64,000 bases of DNA, from NCBI GenBank assembly GCA_902528515.1, contig CABZTD010000005.1, positions 1 to 64,000 on the forward strand, read 5' to 3'. The DNA is from K189A clade bacterium. GTDB lineage: Bacteria > Pseudomonadota > Gammaproteobacteria > Pseudomonadales > Azotimanducaceae. The notes under the pieces were generated by a model. That model was not told the DNA's origin. It ran no database searches and saw only the letters and a list, made by a program, of their open reading frames with translations. Below, one piece after another: positions 6,639 to 16,766 of the stretch (positions are counted from its first letter, which is position 1; each line of letters begins with the position of its first letter). Both the position numbers and the translations under genes were made by a program.

Positions 6639-9467
6639 ATGAACCACAGAAGATGGGCTTTACTGTCCTCTGCCTGGCTGCTTACTTGCTTTGCATTACA
6701 AGCCAGCGCAGAAGACGAGCGAAGACAAATTGAAGAGGTAATTGTCACAGCGGAGAAAGTAGAAGCGACTGTGTCTGATACGGCGCTCTCTATTACCGCC
6801 ATTGGCAGCGAAATGCTCGAAGACATGGGCATCCAGTCAGCCAACGAATTTATTAACTATATTCCCGCCACTACGCGGGACACTTTCGACATTCGCATTC
6901 GGGGTGTTGGGAGAAACTTTCGCGCATTGGGCGGCGATCCAGGTGTGGCTACTTACTACAACGGGGTTTATTCAGAAGACGCGCTAATTGCCCTGACGGA
7001 AAACGCACTGTTCGATATCGAGAGGATTGAAGTGTTGCGTGGCCCACAAGGGACACTCTACGGCAGAAATGCCATCGGCGGCGCGATTAACTATGTCCTG
7101 AAAAAACCGACTTCAGAACCCTATGCGATGGTTCGAGGGCAATTCGGTTCAAAAGATGCGCGAGAATACTACGGCGTCTTATCGGGCCCGATAACAGATG
7201 AACTGGGGATACGTGTCGTTGCGTCTAAAAGACAGTCAGATCCTCGACTCAAAAGTGTGGTAGGCGGCATCGGCGCGGACAGCACCGACGACAGCAACAC
7301 CGCAATATCTTTTAACTGGAAGCCGATTGAAAGACTTAATATTGATGCGCGTTTCAACGATCGCAATTCAGCTCGTGATATCGGAGCGAACGTGTTGATA
7401 AATGAAGGTTGGGGGTCATTTAGAGGATCTAGGATGACCGATGTATACGCTCAAGGTCTCAGATTAGTAGATGCGAGTACGCCTGGAGCGGAACTTTTTA
7501 CTAACCCCTATACTGGCGAAACAGCATATGGAGCAGTAAACCGACCTGGGGTGGATCTGGCTCCCTCAGCTCCCAACCCAGCCTTCGGTTCTATTGATTA
7601 CCTCAATAGTCCGGACGACCTGGATAGCGTTAAGCATGAATTGTTGAACAATGGTTATCACTTTGAAGGTTTTGATCAAAGAGGTACTCAGATAACAGTC
7701 AACTGGGATGCTTCTGACTCTCTCGCAGTCAAGTACATCTACGGTCACAGTGATTTTTCTTACGACTGGGATTTCGACTACGACAATTCAAACAGCAACA
7801 TATTAGACCAAGGTAGTGACGGATTTGAGGCCATATACAGCTATTCCCACGAACTTCAATTTCTTTGGGACGTTAATGAAAATCTCTTTGTGACCGCTGG
7901 GGCCTACTATTTCAAAAGCTCCAGAAATCAGGAATTGACCCTTCATAGCAGAGCGTCTCAGGGGAGAATTCAGAACTCTGCCAATTACGGGCAGTTAGCC
8001 GGATTCTTTCCTGCCTTGGGCATAATTACCGAAGATCCTGCCGTCGGAGGCCCATTAACTATGCAAAGCGCTCCCTTAAATCGCCTTCTTTTGGGCACTT
8101 GGCAGGGAGACACCTTCGGCGACAACAATAGCTACAAGCAAGATAACACTAATAAAACGGAGCAAACCGCGTTTTTCGCGCAGGGCGAGTACCAGCTGAA
8201 CGACGAATGGGCCATTACATTGGGCGTTCGATGGGCAGAAGATGAGAAAGCTGTAAGCGAGATTCGTGGTGGTCTGTACGAAGCGAATGAAGTCTGGTGG
8301 GGCCTCTTCGATGCGCCATTTTTCCAGATTGCACCCGGCGTTACGGCCGGCCAATTTTTGCGAAGCCCAGCTCTAACAGGAATTCCGGCTCTTGGGATTC
8401 CAGCGGCCGCATTCGCGGGATTCACAGACCTTGCGTGGACAAATTTCTACATGGGCAATGGTCTCCCAACTGGCAACCCCTTACAGCCGCTGGCGCCTGT
8501 GTGTCCTTTAGACGCTATCGAGTGCGCCAACCCACTACAACTTGCTGGCATTCCACTTGCTTTTGCCACATACGCGGAAGACGACAATTCGTGGGACGAC
8601 GTGAATTTTCGAGTCAATTTGGATTGGACACCCTCAGAGGAAACGCTCGTTTATGGTTACGTGACCACAGGTTACAGGTCAGGTGGCTATGGACTCGGCA
8701 TTTTGGATGCTAGAGCGGGAGGTCCCGGTGGCACGCCAATCAGTGTTCTTTCATACGATGAGGAAACCGTGACGGCTTATGAGCTTGGCTACAAAGGCAC
8801 TCTGTTCGATGGAACTTTGCAACTTTTCACCGCGATTTATACTTATCAATATGAGAATTATCAGGATCAAATCGACCAGTACGACCCAATACAGGGACAA
8901 TCAGTCGATATACCCGTGAATACTGGCGATACCTCAAATTCGGGAATTGAAATAGAGGGAACCTGGCTTGCCACTGATGCGCTGACGATAAACGGCAATT
9001 ACAGCTATACAAAAACCGAATATAAGGACGATGTATTTTTATTGGAAGACGAAAATGCACTGGCTCCTGAGCCTCTTTTTGGTGGCACCGCCTTCAATGT
9101 GAATGGCAATGCGCTCAAAGGCATTCCGGAGCATAAATTCACTGCTTGGGCCAACTATGAGTGGATCCTACCTGACGATTCGACGATAGCTCTGACAGGC
9201 GCCTATTCGTATATTGGCGAATACAACACCGACTCCATTGAAAGAGATTACGACAAAGTACCGGAGCGCCACCGAGTAGACCTAAGCCTAAATTGGCGGT
9301 CCGCTGACAGCAAATCCCGAGTGCGCCTATTCGTCGATAATCTAACAGACGAGACCAACTTCAGGCTGCTCTCTCAGGCAAATCACGAGAGCAACTTTCG
9401 CCTCACAGGTTCACTCCTTGGAGAGAGAACCGTTGGCGTTGATATAATTAGGGAGTTTGGAGGCTAA
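6639..9467 (+). CDS. TonB-dependent outer-membrane receptor
   Basis: ATG at 6639 preceded by GGGGAGA (listed ORF begins at TTG 6627). IEEVIVTAEK TonB-box-like start; plug motifs RGPQGTLYGRNAIGGAINYVLKKP; C-terminal beta-barrel GVDIIREFGG. Confidence 0.95.
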   Translation: MNHRRWALLSSAWLLTCFALQASAEDERRQIEEVIVTAEKVEATVSDTALSITAIGSEMLEDMGIQSANEFINYIPATTRDTFDIRIRGVGRNFRALGGDPGVATYYNGVYSEDALIALTENALFDIERIEVLRGPQGTLYGRNAIGGAINYVLKKPTSEPYAMVRGQFGSKDAREYYGVLSGPITDELGIRVVASKRQSDPRLKSVVGGIGADSTDDSNTAISFNWKPIERLNIDARFNDRNSARDIGANVLINEGWGSFRGSRMTDVYAQGLRLVDASTPGAELFTNPYTGETAYGAVNRPGVDLAPSAPNPAFGSIDYLNSPDDLDSVKHELLNNGYHFEGFDQRGTQITVNWDASDSLAVKYIYGHSDFSYDWDFDYDNSNSNILDQGSDGFEAIYSYSHELQFLWDVNENLFVTAGAYYFKSSRNQELTLHSRASQGRIQNSANYGQLAGFFPALGIITEDPAVGGPLTMQSAPLNRLLLGTWQGDTFGDNNSYKQDNTNKTEQTAFFAQGEYQLNDEWAITLGVRWAEDEKAVSEIRGGLYEANEVWWGLFDAPFFQIAPGVTAGQFLRSPALTGIPALGIPAAAFAGFTDLAWTNFYMGNGLPTGNPLQPLAPVCPLDAIECANPLQLAGIPLAFATYAEDDNSWDDVNFRVNLDWTPSEETLVYGYVTTGYRSGGYGLGILDARAGGPGGTPISVLSYDEETVTAYELGYKGTLFDGTLQLFTAIYTYQYENYQDQIDQYDPIQGQSVDIPVNTGDTSNSGIEIEGTWLATDALTINGNYSYTKTEYKDDVFLLEDENALAPEPLFGGTAFNVNGNALKGIPEHKFTAWANYEWILPDDSTIALTGAYSYIGEYNTDSIERDYDKVPERHRVDLSLNWRSADSKSRVRLFVDNLTDETNFRLLSQANHESNFRLTGSLLGERTVGVDIIREFGG

Positions 9468-9495
9468 TAAGAGGATCTGCTTTTGACGTGATCTA

Positions 9496-9520
9496 AACCC
9501 CGCAGCCGCGGGGTTTTTTT
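9496..9520 (+). terminator. Rho-independent terminator after TonB receptor
   Basis: aaCCCCGC-agcc-GCGGGGttttttt. Confidence 0.9.
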
Positions 9521-9541
9521 GCCAAATAATCTAAGGTTCTT

Positions 9542-10753
9542 TCAAGACTTGGGCATGAAGTCGTCCTGTTGCAAAATTCCATTTGACTTAAGGAGCTCAA
9601 CACGGGTCCGGTCGAAACTGAGCCAGTCCTCAAGAACCTCGAAGTTGTGTTCACCTCGATAAGGAGCCGGGCCGCGAACACCACTGCTGGCTGAAGAAAA
9701 TCGATAGGGTGATTGCGTCAAAGGGCGACTGCCACCCGTTCTGTCGTCCATTTCTACAATAGCGCCACGCGCTATCAAGGTTGGCTGGTTAATTATGTCT
9801 TCGGGCTCACGCACCTTGCCCCAGGCAAGATTCATGGTCTGCATGTCCCTTTCAACCTTTTCCCAGCTATCCAGTCGCAACATGTATTCCGACACAATCG
9901 AACGACGAATTGCAATTTTCTCCGGCAATGGTGTCGCTTTGTTGGTTGGATCATCTATTCCTATAAGGGTGGTCAGTTGAACCCACAAGAAGCGAAAGTC
10001 CGCGGATAATAAAATAGATCCTGCCCCTGTTCGCCAAACGTCATTTGGCAGAGGGGCAGTTTCTTCTGCGTTTTCCATCGCATATTGAACTTGATCGTCT
10101 GTGGCGAATGTCGCATCGATCATGGCGATATCGATGTGCTGACCCTTGCCGGTGCGCTGACGCATAATGACGGCGGACAGAACACCGACTAAACCATGCA
10201 GGCTTGCATTGGTATCTGCCACGGAAAGCGGCAAATCTGTCACGGCAATGTCACCGCGATTTGCCTGACGCTGCATCAGGCCCGCTTCGGCATGAATGAT
10301 GGGTGCATACGCGGGACGGTGGGATTCAGGCCCACCCTGACCAAAGCCGGAGATCGACAGCATAATCAATGCCGGGTTGACCGCCTTCAACGTTTCGTAG
10401 CCGAGACCAAGGCGCGACATCACGTCCGGACGGTAATTTTCGATCACGATATCGGCCCCGGCAACCAGATCCTTGACCAGGTCTACCGCACCGGGTGCAC
10501 GAAGATCCATACAGATATTACGCTTCCCCGCATTTTGCTGATGGTAGTAACCGGGCAGCCCCGCGATGTCGCGGCCCCAAAGCCGGGTTACGTCGCCATC
10601 CGGCGGCTCGATCTTAACCACATCTGCCCCTAGGTCACTGAGCATACGTCCGGCAAAGGGACCCGCTAACACTCTAGAAAAATCCAGCACCCTCAGGCCG
10701 TTCAGCGGGTAATTTTCATCGGTTTTTTGAATCGTCACCGCCCCATTCCTCAA
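9542..10753 (-). CDS. CaiB/BaiF (family III) CoA-transferase
   Basis: LNGLRVLDFSRVLAGPFAGRMLSDLGADVVKIEPPDGDVTR, NAGKRNICMDLR, DIVIENYRPDVMSRLGLGYETL; start uncertain (TTG/GTG). Confidence 0.93.
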   Translation of the reverse strand: MRNGAVTIQKTDENYPLNGLRVLDFSRVLAGPFAGRMLSDLGADVVKIEPPDGDVTRLWGRDIAGLPGYYHQQNAGKRNICMDLRAPGAVDLVKDLVAGADIVIENYRPDVMSRLGLGYETLKAVNPALIMLSISGFGQGGPESHRPAYAPIIHAEAGLMQRQANRGDIAVTDLPLSVADTNASLHGLVGVLSAVIMRQRTGKGQHIDIAMIDATFATDDQVQYAMENAEETAPLPNDVWRTGAGSILLSADFRFLWVQLTTLIGIDDPTNKATPLPEKIAIRRSIVSEYMLRLDSWEKVERDMQTMNLAWGKVREPEDIINQPTLIARGAIVEMDDRTGGSRPLTQSPYRFSSASSGVRGPAPYRGEHNFEVLEDWLSFDRTRVELLKSNGILQQDDFMPKS

Positions 10754-10805
10754 ACGCTCCCAAGCGCTTATGCTCTCATGACTTTAGTCGTATTTGGCAA
10801 AGCAA

Positions 10806-11858
10806 ATGACGAAAACCACGACAAAACATGACGCCCGACTGTCAGCAGAACCACGCCTAGTTGCTGACGAGGCGACGCTTACGGGTTCGGTGCACGATCT
10901 CGGCTGGGTCCAATCCAGCGCCGATGCATTTGCCAAAAAGCGGGAATATCTTGAGGCGAATAACGGAATTCGTGGTCTCGAACGGTTGCAACCTACAGAC
11001 ATCGAGGACGCTGTACGCATCTTTTACCGAGACGGTTTTGTGGTTATCGAAAATACGCTGAACGATGAGCAGTTAACCCTACTAAAGGAAGCTTCGGAAA
11101 GAGTCATCCGCGAGATCTTGGCAAAAGATAAAAACCGTCAGGGCAACCGCGGCTCCCACCGGTACTCCTTTGGCTCAGCAAGCCTCACAGGGCAACTACT
11201 TCACGAACCTGCTTGGTCTATGTTGGTGGATCTACCCACGGTGACGCCCGTCATCACAGCGATCTTTAACAGCCGAGACTACATCCTGCGCGGTGCCGGT
11301 GGCGACTTTTGCCTACCGGGTGCGAGCACCTATCAGCCACTGCACTCGGACATGAATGACCGCATTGAGTATCAAGGTAAAACCTTCGGCTCGTTTCACG
11401 ATCCGAGGGGCAGACTCAACTACCGCGACCTACCCTGCCCCTACGTTTGTTGTAACTTCTTAACCAGCGACTTTACCGCGATCAATGGGCCTACCCGGCA
11501 GATTCCTGGCACCCAGCACAGTCAGCAGCGCATTCCAAAGCTGGCCCAGGAACCCGAATGGATGAAACTCAGCACGGTCTGCCCGGCCCCGGCTGGCAGC
11601 GTACTGATTCGAGACACCCGGGCTTGGCACGGCGGCACCCCAAATCTATCGGACAAAGTGCGCGCAATTCCCAACGCGGAATATCACGCGCCTTGGTACC
11701 GCGAACCCATGGGCCGATCCATGCCGCGAGAGATTTACGAATCTCTCAGCGAGCATGGCCAGTATATTGCACGCTACGTGGTCGCCGAGGCCGGTGAGGA
11801 GCTGGTCACCGGCTTTCGTGAAGACTTGGGTACGACGCCGCCGGATTTACGAGACTAG
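10806..11858 (+). CDS. Phytanoyl-CoA dioxygenase (PhyH) family protein
   Basis: Fe-binding HxD (LHSDMNDRI) and distal His (RAWHGGTPN) with downstream Arg (KVRAIPNAEYHAPWY). ATG at 10806 preferred over TTG 10794. Confidence 0.88.
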   Translation: MTKTTTKHDARLSAEPRLVADEATLTGSVHDLGWVQSSADAFAKKREYLEANNGIRGLERLQPTDIEDAVRIFYRDGFVVIENTLNDEQLTLLKEASERVIREILAKDKNRQGNRGSHRYSFGSASLTGQLLHEPAWSMLVDLPTVTPVITAIFNSRDYILRGAGGDFCLPGASTYQPLHSDMNDRIEYQGKTFGSFHDPRGRLNYRDLPCPYVCCNFLTSDFTAINGPTRQIPGTQHSQQRIPKLAQEPEWMKLSTVCPAPAGSVLIRDTRAWHGGTPNLSDKVRAIPNAEYHAPWYREPMGRSMPREIYESLSEHGQYIARYVVAEAGEELVTGFREDLGTTPPDLRD

Positions 11859-12022
11859 GTTTAATCTCAAGGTATTGATACCTACTTGTTTCTTCTCGTG
11901 ATTGAGAGTGATGATAGTGGTGTCTGAGTGCAGGACCCTGCGAGACCGATCGACGGAAGAGCCGGTACCCGATGAGATCTGAGATTGAACTACTCTGTTC
12001 AGCCTAGCGATAACCGAATGCC

Positions 12023-12337
12023 ATGGACAAACAAATCTCACTGCGCACCGAACAAGCGAGCCGAGTTCGCCTTTTTCTGTACCAGCTCGGGATAGTCCTG
12101 TTAGTCTTTCTCATCATGATGCCTGTGGCGCTATATTTATCTGGCGCATCGCCAATCGCTTTAACCGTCTGCACCGTCTGGACATTGCTTGGCTCAGCAA
12201 AAAACTGCTCGGTTCGACAGATCCAGGTCGACCGTATGAGACAACCTATCACACAAATTAGTGAATCTCCGCCGCCTCACCTTGAGCCGCGCGCAGTTTT
12301 TCAATGTCGAAGTCTGGCTGCTGCGCGGCTGAAATAA
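12023..12337 (+). CDS. Doubtful small membrane-protein ORF
   Basis: One strong TM stretch (LFLYQLGIVLLVFLIMMPVALYLSG), but the 3' ~80 bp overlap the antisense RraA gene and no clear RBS is seen. Confidence 0.2.
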   Translation: MDKQISLRTEQASRVRLFLYQLGIVLLVFLIMMPVALYLSGASPIALTVCTVWTLLGSAKNCSVRQIQVDRMRQPITQISESPPPHLEPRAVFQCRSLAAARLK

Positions 12338-12962
12338 TCACGGCTTCACGCCGCGCCAGCTGCTGCGCGGCTTCTTGCACCTGACCAATCACCTCAGCTG
12401 GGATTACCACTGCACCGTGCTGGTCAGCGTGGATAATATCTCCGTCGGTCACCCGCATACCTGCTACATCTACCGGTCGTGCGTAGTCAACCACATGCAC
12501 GAATGCGTGAGACGGCAGCACACTCGCTGCCAGCATCTGAAAACCCGGCGCAATATCGGGCAAATCGCGCACGCCGCCGTCAGTGATCACTCCCTGGCAA
12601 CCCAGACCATTGTGAATATTGGAGTTCACCTCACCCCACAAGCAGCCGTAGCCGTTATTACCATCAAGGTCCTGAATCACCGCGATGCTGGGTTTGGGCC
12701 CACGGTCGATGTACTCATAATATCCGTCGGAGACTGCTCGCGCTTCTTTGCTCGACAAGTCGGAAGGATGTGCCGCGCGTATTGTCGCGGTTCGGGCATA
12801 GCCGATCATGGGTGGTAGCTCTGGGCGGGTACAAACCAGCTGAGAGGTCGTAAAGCCGTAACCTCGACGCTGAGGAATAAGCAGCTCCAACGCGTTACAT
12901 ACGGTTGGGGTATCGAAGCGCTGCAGTGTTTTGATCAATGCTTCATCGAGTCCTGTGGGCAT
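12258..12962 (-). CDS. RraA-like / 4-hydroxy-4-methyl-2-oxoglutarate aldolase family protein
   Basis: GCLWGEVNSNIHNGLGCQGVITDGGVRDLPDI; GDIIHADQHGAVVIPAE. Confidence 0.88.
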   Translation of the reverse strand: MPTGLDEALIKTLQRFDTPTVCNALELLIPQRRGYGFTTSQLVCTRPELPPMIGYARTATIRAAHPSDLSSKEARAVSDGYYEYIDRGPKPSIAVIQDLDGNNGYGCLWGEVNSNIHNGLGCQGVITDGGVRDLPDIAPGFQMLAASVLPSHAFVHVVDYARPVDVAGMRVTDGDIIHADQHGAVVIPAEVIGQVQEAAQQLARREAVIISAAQQPDFDIEKLRAAQGEAAEIH

Positions 12963-13105
12963 GATTCTTTCCTATTCAGTCAAAGCAATCGCAGACGAGG
13001 CCACCACTCGCCAAATACTGTCAAGTTGGGTTATGTCTGCGCTTTCGCTACAGTTTAACTAGTTATCATTGACATCGCCTAGGTCAAAGGGAGAGGAGTT
13101 TTACC

Positions 13106-14818
13106 GTGTCAGATCATCAACCAAGTCGCGCCGAGGTATTGGCAACACTGACCGCGCCAGGCCAGCCTTTTGAGCTCGTCGCGAGCACCGTGTATGGACG
13201 TAAATGCCAATTTTTCAAACGCGCTCCGCAAACGCTACGCAACTTATTCGCCGACAACATTAGCGATCTTGACTTTTTAGTCTATGAGGACGAGCGCCTA
13301 ACGTTTGCGGAGGCTTACCTGAAGTCAGCACAAATTGCTCAGCTGTTGGTCCGCCAGTACGCGATCACCAAGGGAGATCGTGTTGCGATTTCTATGCGCA
13401 ACTACCCGGAATGGGTGTTGTCCTTTATGGCTATCACCTCCATTGGTGGTATCGCTGTCGCTATGAATTCGCTCTGGCGACCTGATGAGATGGCCTACGG
13501 CCTGATCGACAGCGGTGCCAAGGTGTTGATAGCCGACGACGAGCGGCTGTCGCGTTTTGCGCAAATTGAAAATACCCCAGAGACCCGTGTCGACGTGCAA
13601 ACAATTGCTATCCGCACCAGTGCCTTCCCGAGCAGTCCCGAGCTGAGCTCATTACTGGATAACCTGGCGGGTCAGTGTGGAGTGCTCGATATGCCCCAGC
13701 AGCGCCCGGAGGCAGAGGACGACGCCACAATTTTGTATACGTCTGGCTCGACGGGCCATCCCAAGGGGGTGGTCTCCTGCCATAAGAATATCTTAGCCGC
13801 GCTCATGAGCTGGGAGCTGGATCAAGCGTCCGCGATTGCCATGTTACCTGAAGCGCCTCCGCCGCCGACTCACCAGGTAGCCACACTGCTCGCGGTGCCG
13901 CTGTTTCATGCCACGGGTTCTCATGCGGTGTATCTCGCGAGCTATCGCAGTCAGCGCAAAATTGTTTCCATGTATAAATGGGATGCAGCCCTAGCTGCAC
14001 ATCTGATCGAAGTCGAAAAAATCAGTTCCTTTATCGCCCCGGCAGCGATGACCGGCGACTTGGTACACGAGGCAGCGCGGACTCAGCGCGACCTGAGCAC
14101 CCTCGCCTCGGTGGGCGGTGGAGGCGCACCCCGTGCACCGGAGCAAGTCCGAAACATTGAAAAGACGTTCGACAACGCCCTGCCCGGCACCGGCTGGGGT
14201 ATGACGGAGACCAATGCCATTGGCACAGGCATTGGTGGAATGGATTATCTCGAACACCCGGAGAGTTCAGGCCGCTGCAGCGCTGTGATGGAGCTAAAAG
14301 TCATAGACGATCAAGGCAACGCCCTCGCTTCGGGTGAGCGCGGCGAACTGCTCATTCGGGGAGCCGCAGTGTTCCGCGGCTACTGGAATCGTCCAGATGC
14401 TAATGAAGAAACCTTTTTGCCCGGCGGCTGGATGCGCACCGGCGATGTGGCCTTTTTAGACGATGAGGGTTATCTCTACATCGTCGACCGAATCAAAGAC
14501 CTGGTCATTCGAGGCGGCGAGAACATTGGCTGCGGCGAGGTAGAAGCTGCCCTCCTGGAACACCCCCTAGTGCAAGAGGCATCGGTTTATGCCGTACCCG
14601 ACCAGCGACTGGGCGAAGAAGTAGGCACCACACTCTTTGTCTCTTCGAGCCTCACCGAGAGTGAGCTTACGGACTTTCTGCAGGAGCGGCTCGCCAAGTT
14701 CAAAATTCCACGTTACATCCATCAACAACGAGCACCCCTGCCACGCACTGCTTCGGGGAAAATTCTCAAACGCGATTTACGCGAAGAGGCCTGCCAGCGA
14801 CTTGGTCTAGCCCAGTGA
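13106..14818 (+). CDS. AMP-dependent acyl-CoA synthetase/ligase
   Basis: ATILYTSGSTGHPKGVVSCHKN; GWGMTETNAIGTG; GWMRTGDVAFLDDEGYLYIVDRIKDLVIRGGENIG; PRTASGKILKRDLRE. Confidence 0.95.
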   Translation: MSDHQPSRAEVLATLTAPGQPFELVASTVYGRKCQFFKRAPQTLRNLFADNISDLDFLVYEDERLTFAEAYLKSAQIAQLLVRQYAITKGDRVAISMRNYPEWVLSFMAITSIGGIAVAMNSLWRPDEMAYGLIDSGAKVLIADDERLSRFAQIENTPETRVDVQTIAIRTSAFPSSPELSSLLDNLAGQCGVLDMPQQRPEAEDDATILYTSGSTGHPKGVVSCHKNILAALMSWELDQASAIAMLPEAPPPPTHQVATLLAVPLFHATGSHAVYLASYRSQRKIVSMYKWDAALAAHLIEVEKISSFIAPAAMTGDLVHEAARTQRDLSTLASVGGGGAPRAPEQVRNIEKTFDNALPGTGWGMTETNAIGTGIGGMDYLEHPESSGRCSAVMELKVIDDQGNALASGERGELLIRGAAVFRGYWNRPDANEETFLPGGWMRTGDVAFLDDEGYLYIVDRIKDLVIRGGENIGCGEVEAALLEHPLVQEASVYAVPDQRLGEEVGTTLFVSSSLTESELTDFLQERLAKFKIPRYIHQQRAPLPRTASGKILKRDLREEACQRLGLAQ

Positions 14819-16452
14819 GAGCCGTCGTGTTGCTACTGGCCTGCTGGCTAATCGTCGCCTGCGGCCAAGAAGCACCTCGAAATGCAAGGATGACCATGAG
14901 CCAAGCGCTGATAAAGGAAACCCAGTCCGGTCGTTTGCAGGGCGCATGGGCGAGCGAGCAGGAAGGCATACAGGTCTTTCGCGGCGTGCCATTCGCACAA
15001 CCACCTTTAGGCGATCTGCGATGGCGTCCGCCGTTGCCCGCAGAGCCCTGGGAGGACGTCAAAAGCGCAGAACGCTTTGGCCCTGCCTGCTACCAAGCCT
15101 TTAGCCAAGACGCCTTTGTATGGAGTCGAGGACAATTTGAGCGCAGCGAAGACTGCCTTTACCTGAACATTTGGACTAAGGCTGAGACCTCGGCTCCTCT
15201 ACCAGTGATGGTGTGGTTTCATGGTGGCGCGCATACCGGCGGCTTCGCTCATGTTGAGCTTTTCGACGGAACAGCCTTGGCACGAAAAGACGTTCTGCTG
15301 GTTACCGCTAACTACCGCCTGGGGCCCTGGGGATTTTTAGCACATCCTGCGCTGAGCGCTGAATCCGACCAAGGCAGTAGCGGCAACTATGGGCTGCTGG
15401 ACAAAATAGCCGCGTTGCAGTGGGTACATGACAATATTGAGGCTTTTGGTGGTAATGCCTCTAATGTCACTATTTTTGGCCAATCCGCAGGGTCGATGAG
15501 CGTCTGCGCGCTGATGACATCACCCTTGGCAGAGGGGCTTTTTCACAAAGCCATTGGCCAGTCCGCGGCCTGTTTTTACCGCTTTACCCGGGACCTTAGC
15601 GGTGAGGCGCGGGGCACCAAACTTGCTAATTTCTTGTTACCGGATCAAGCACAGATCAGCGCGGAGGATCTGCGTCTTATTGACTCGGACCAGCTCTTGA
15701 AAGCAGCCACGGATAGCGGCTGGGATCACGGTGGCGGGCTAATCGCTGTCGACGGCTGGGTCTTGCCTGAAGCACCGCAGACCACGTTTGCCAAGGGCAA
15801 ACAAGCCAAGATCCCTGTGCTGCTCGGCTCTCTGGCCAACGAAGGCATTGAGCTTTTGCCGCTAAATGAGGGTCTAACCGAGCCCAAGTTCGACGCTTAC
15901 CTTGACAAACGCTTTGACGGGATGGCAGCACTGATCAAACAAGCCTACGAAACGGAAAGACTGATAAGCCCTGGGCTTGCCCAGCGCAGTATTGAAACAG
16001 ATCTTTTGATGGCGCTGCCCATGCGACAATGGGCTGCCTATCAAGCGGCCATTGGCATGCCGAGTTACTTGTATTTTATGGACTATGTGCCTCCGGCCTA
16101 CCAAATCTACCGAGCCGATAAGCCAAATCTCGACCTGCCCTGCGGACCACGAAGCGCAGGGGCCTATCATTCTGGTGATCTTGCCTTTGTCTTTAACAAT
16201 GTCGGCAAAACCGGTGACTTCTGGAACGAGGACGACCTAACGATGGCAAATCGAATCAGCGATTATTGGACCGGTTTTGCCAAAACAGGCGATCCGAATG
16301 GGCGCAACCAACCGACATGGGAGACATATGCGGCGTCGACCCATAACACCATGATGCTGAATTTAACCGGCGAACAAACAGAAGGCGCACTACGCAGGAA
16401 AGTTGATTTGCTCGCCGCCGCCATGGCCGCTCTGAACAAAAATAAGAATTAA
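14815..16452 (+). CDS. Type-B carboxylesterase/lipase, predicted lipoprotein
   Basis: GTG start overlapping the synthetase stop (GTGA); lipobox IVAC; nucleophile elbow FGQSAGSMS; EDCLYLNIW; FRGVPFAQPPLGDLRWRPP. Confidence 0.93.
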   Translation: MRAVVLLLACWLIVACGQEAPRNARMTMSQALIKETQSGRLQGAWASEQEGIQVFRGVPFAQPPLGDLRWRPPLPAEPWEDVKSAERFGPACYQAFSQDAFVWSRGQFERSEDCLYLNIWTKAETSAPLPVMVWFHGGAHTGGFAHVELFDGTALARKDVLLVTANYRLGPWGFLAHPALSAESDQGSSGNYGLLDKIAALQWVHDNIEAFGGNASNVTIFGQSAGSMSVCALMTSPLAEGLFHKAIGQSAACFYRFTRDLSGEARGTKLANFLLPDQAQISAEDLRLIDSDQLLKAATDSGWDHGGGLIAVDGWVLPEAPQTTFAKGKQAKIPVLLGSLANEGIELLPLNEGLTEPKFDAYLDKRFDGMAALIKQAYETERLISPGLAQRSIETDLLMALPMRQWAAYQAAIGMPSYLYFMDYVPPAYQIYRADKPNLDLPCGPRSAGAYHSGDLAFVFNNVGKTGDFWNEDDLTMANRISDYWTGFAKTGDPNGRNQPTWETYAASTHNTMMLNLTGEQTEGALRRKVDLLAAAMAALNKNKN

Positions 16453-16520
16453 CGCGCACCCTTGGCTATGGGGCGCCTAATAGTACTGATAACTGAAAGC
16501 CAGCGCGGTAAGATCACTAC

Positions 16521-16766
16521 ATGAGCAAAACGACAAACCCAACCAGCGACGACAAGCTGACTTTTGAACAGGCTATGGCAGAACTAGACGAGCTTGTCTC
16601 TCGTATGGAAGACGGCGAGCTTAGCCTAGATGATTCGCTCAAGGCCTTTGAACGAGGCGTTATGCTCACCCGCGAATGCCAAGAAGCACTAAGCCAAGCC
16701 GAACTGCGCGTGAAAACCCTCACGGACGCTGACACCTTGGAAGAACTGAGTTCAGGGAACGAATGA
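16521..16766 (+). CDS. xseB: Exodeoxyribonuclease VII small subunit
   Basis: [45 protein letters not shown]; adjacent to ispA. Confidence 0.95.
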   Translation: MSKTTNPTSDDKLTFEQAMAELDELVSRMEDGELSLDDSLKAFERGVMLTRECQEALSQAELRVKTLTDADTLEELSSGNE

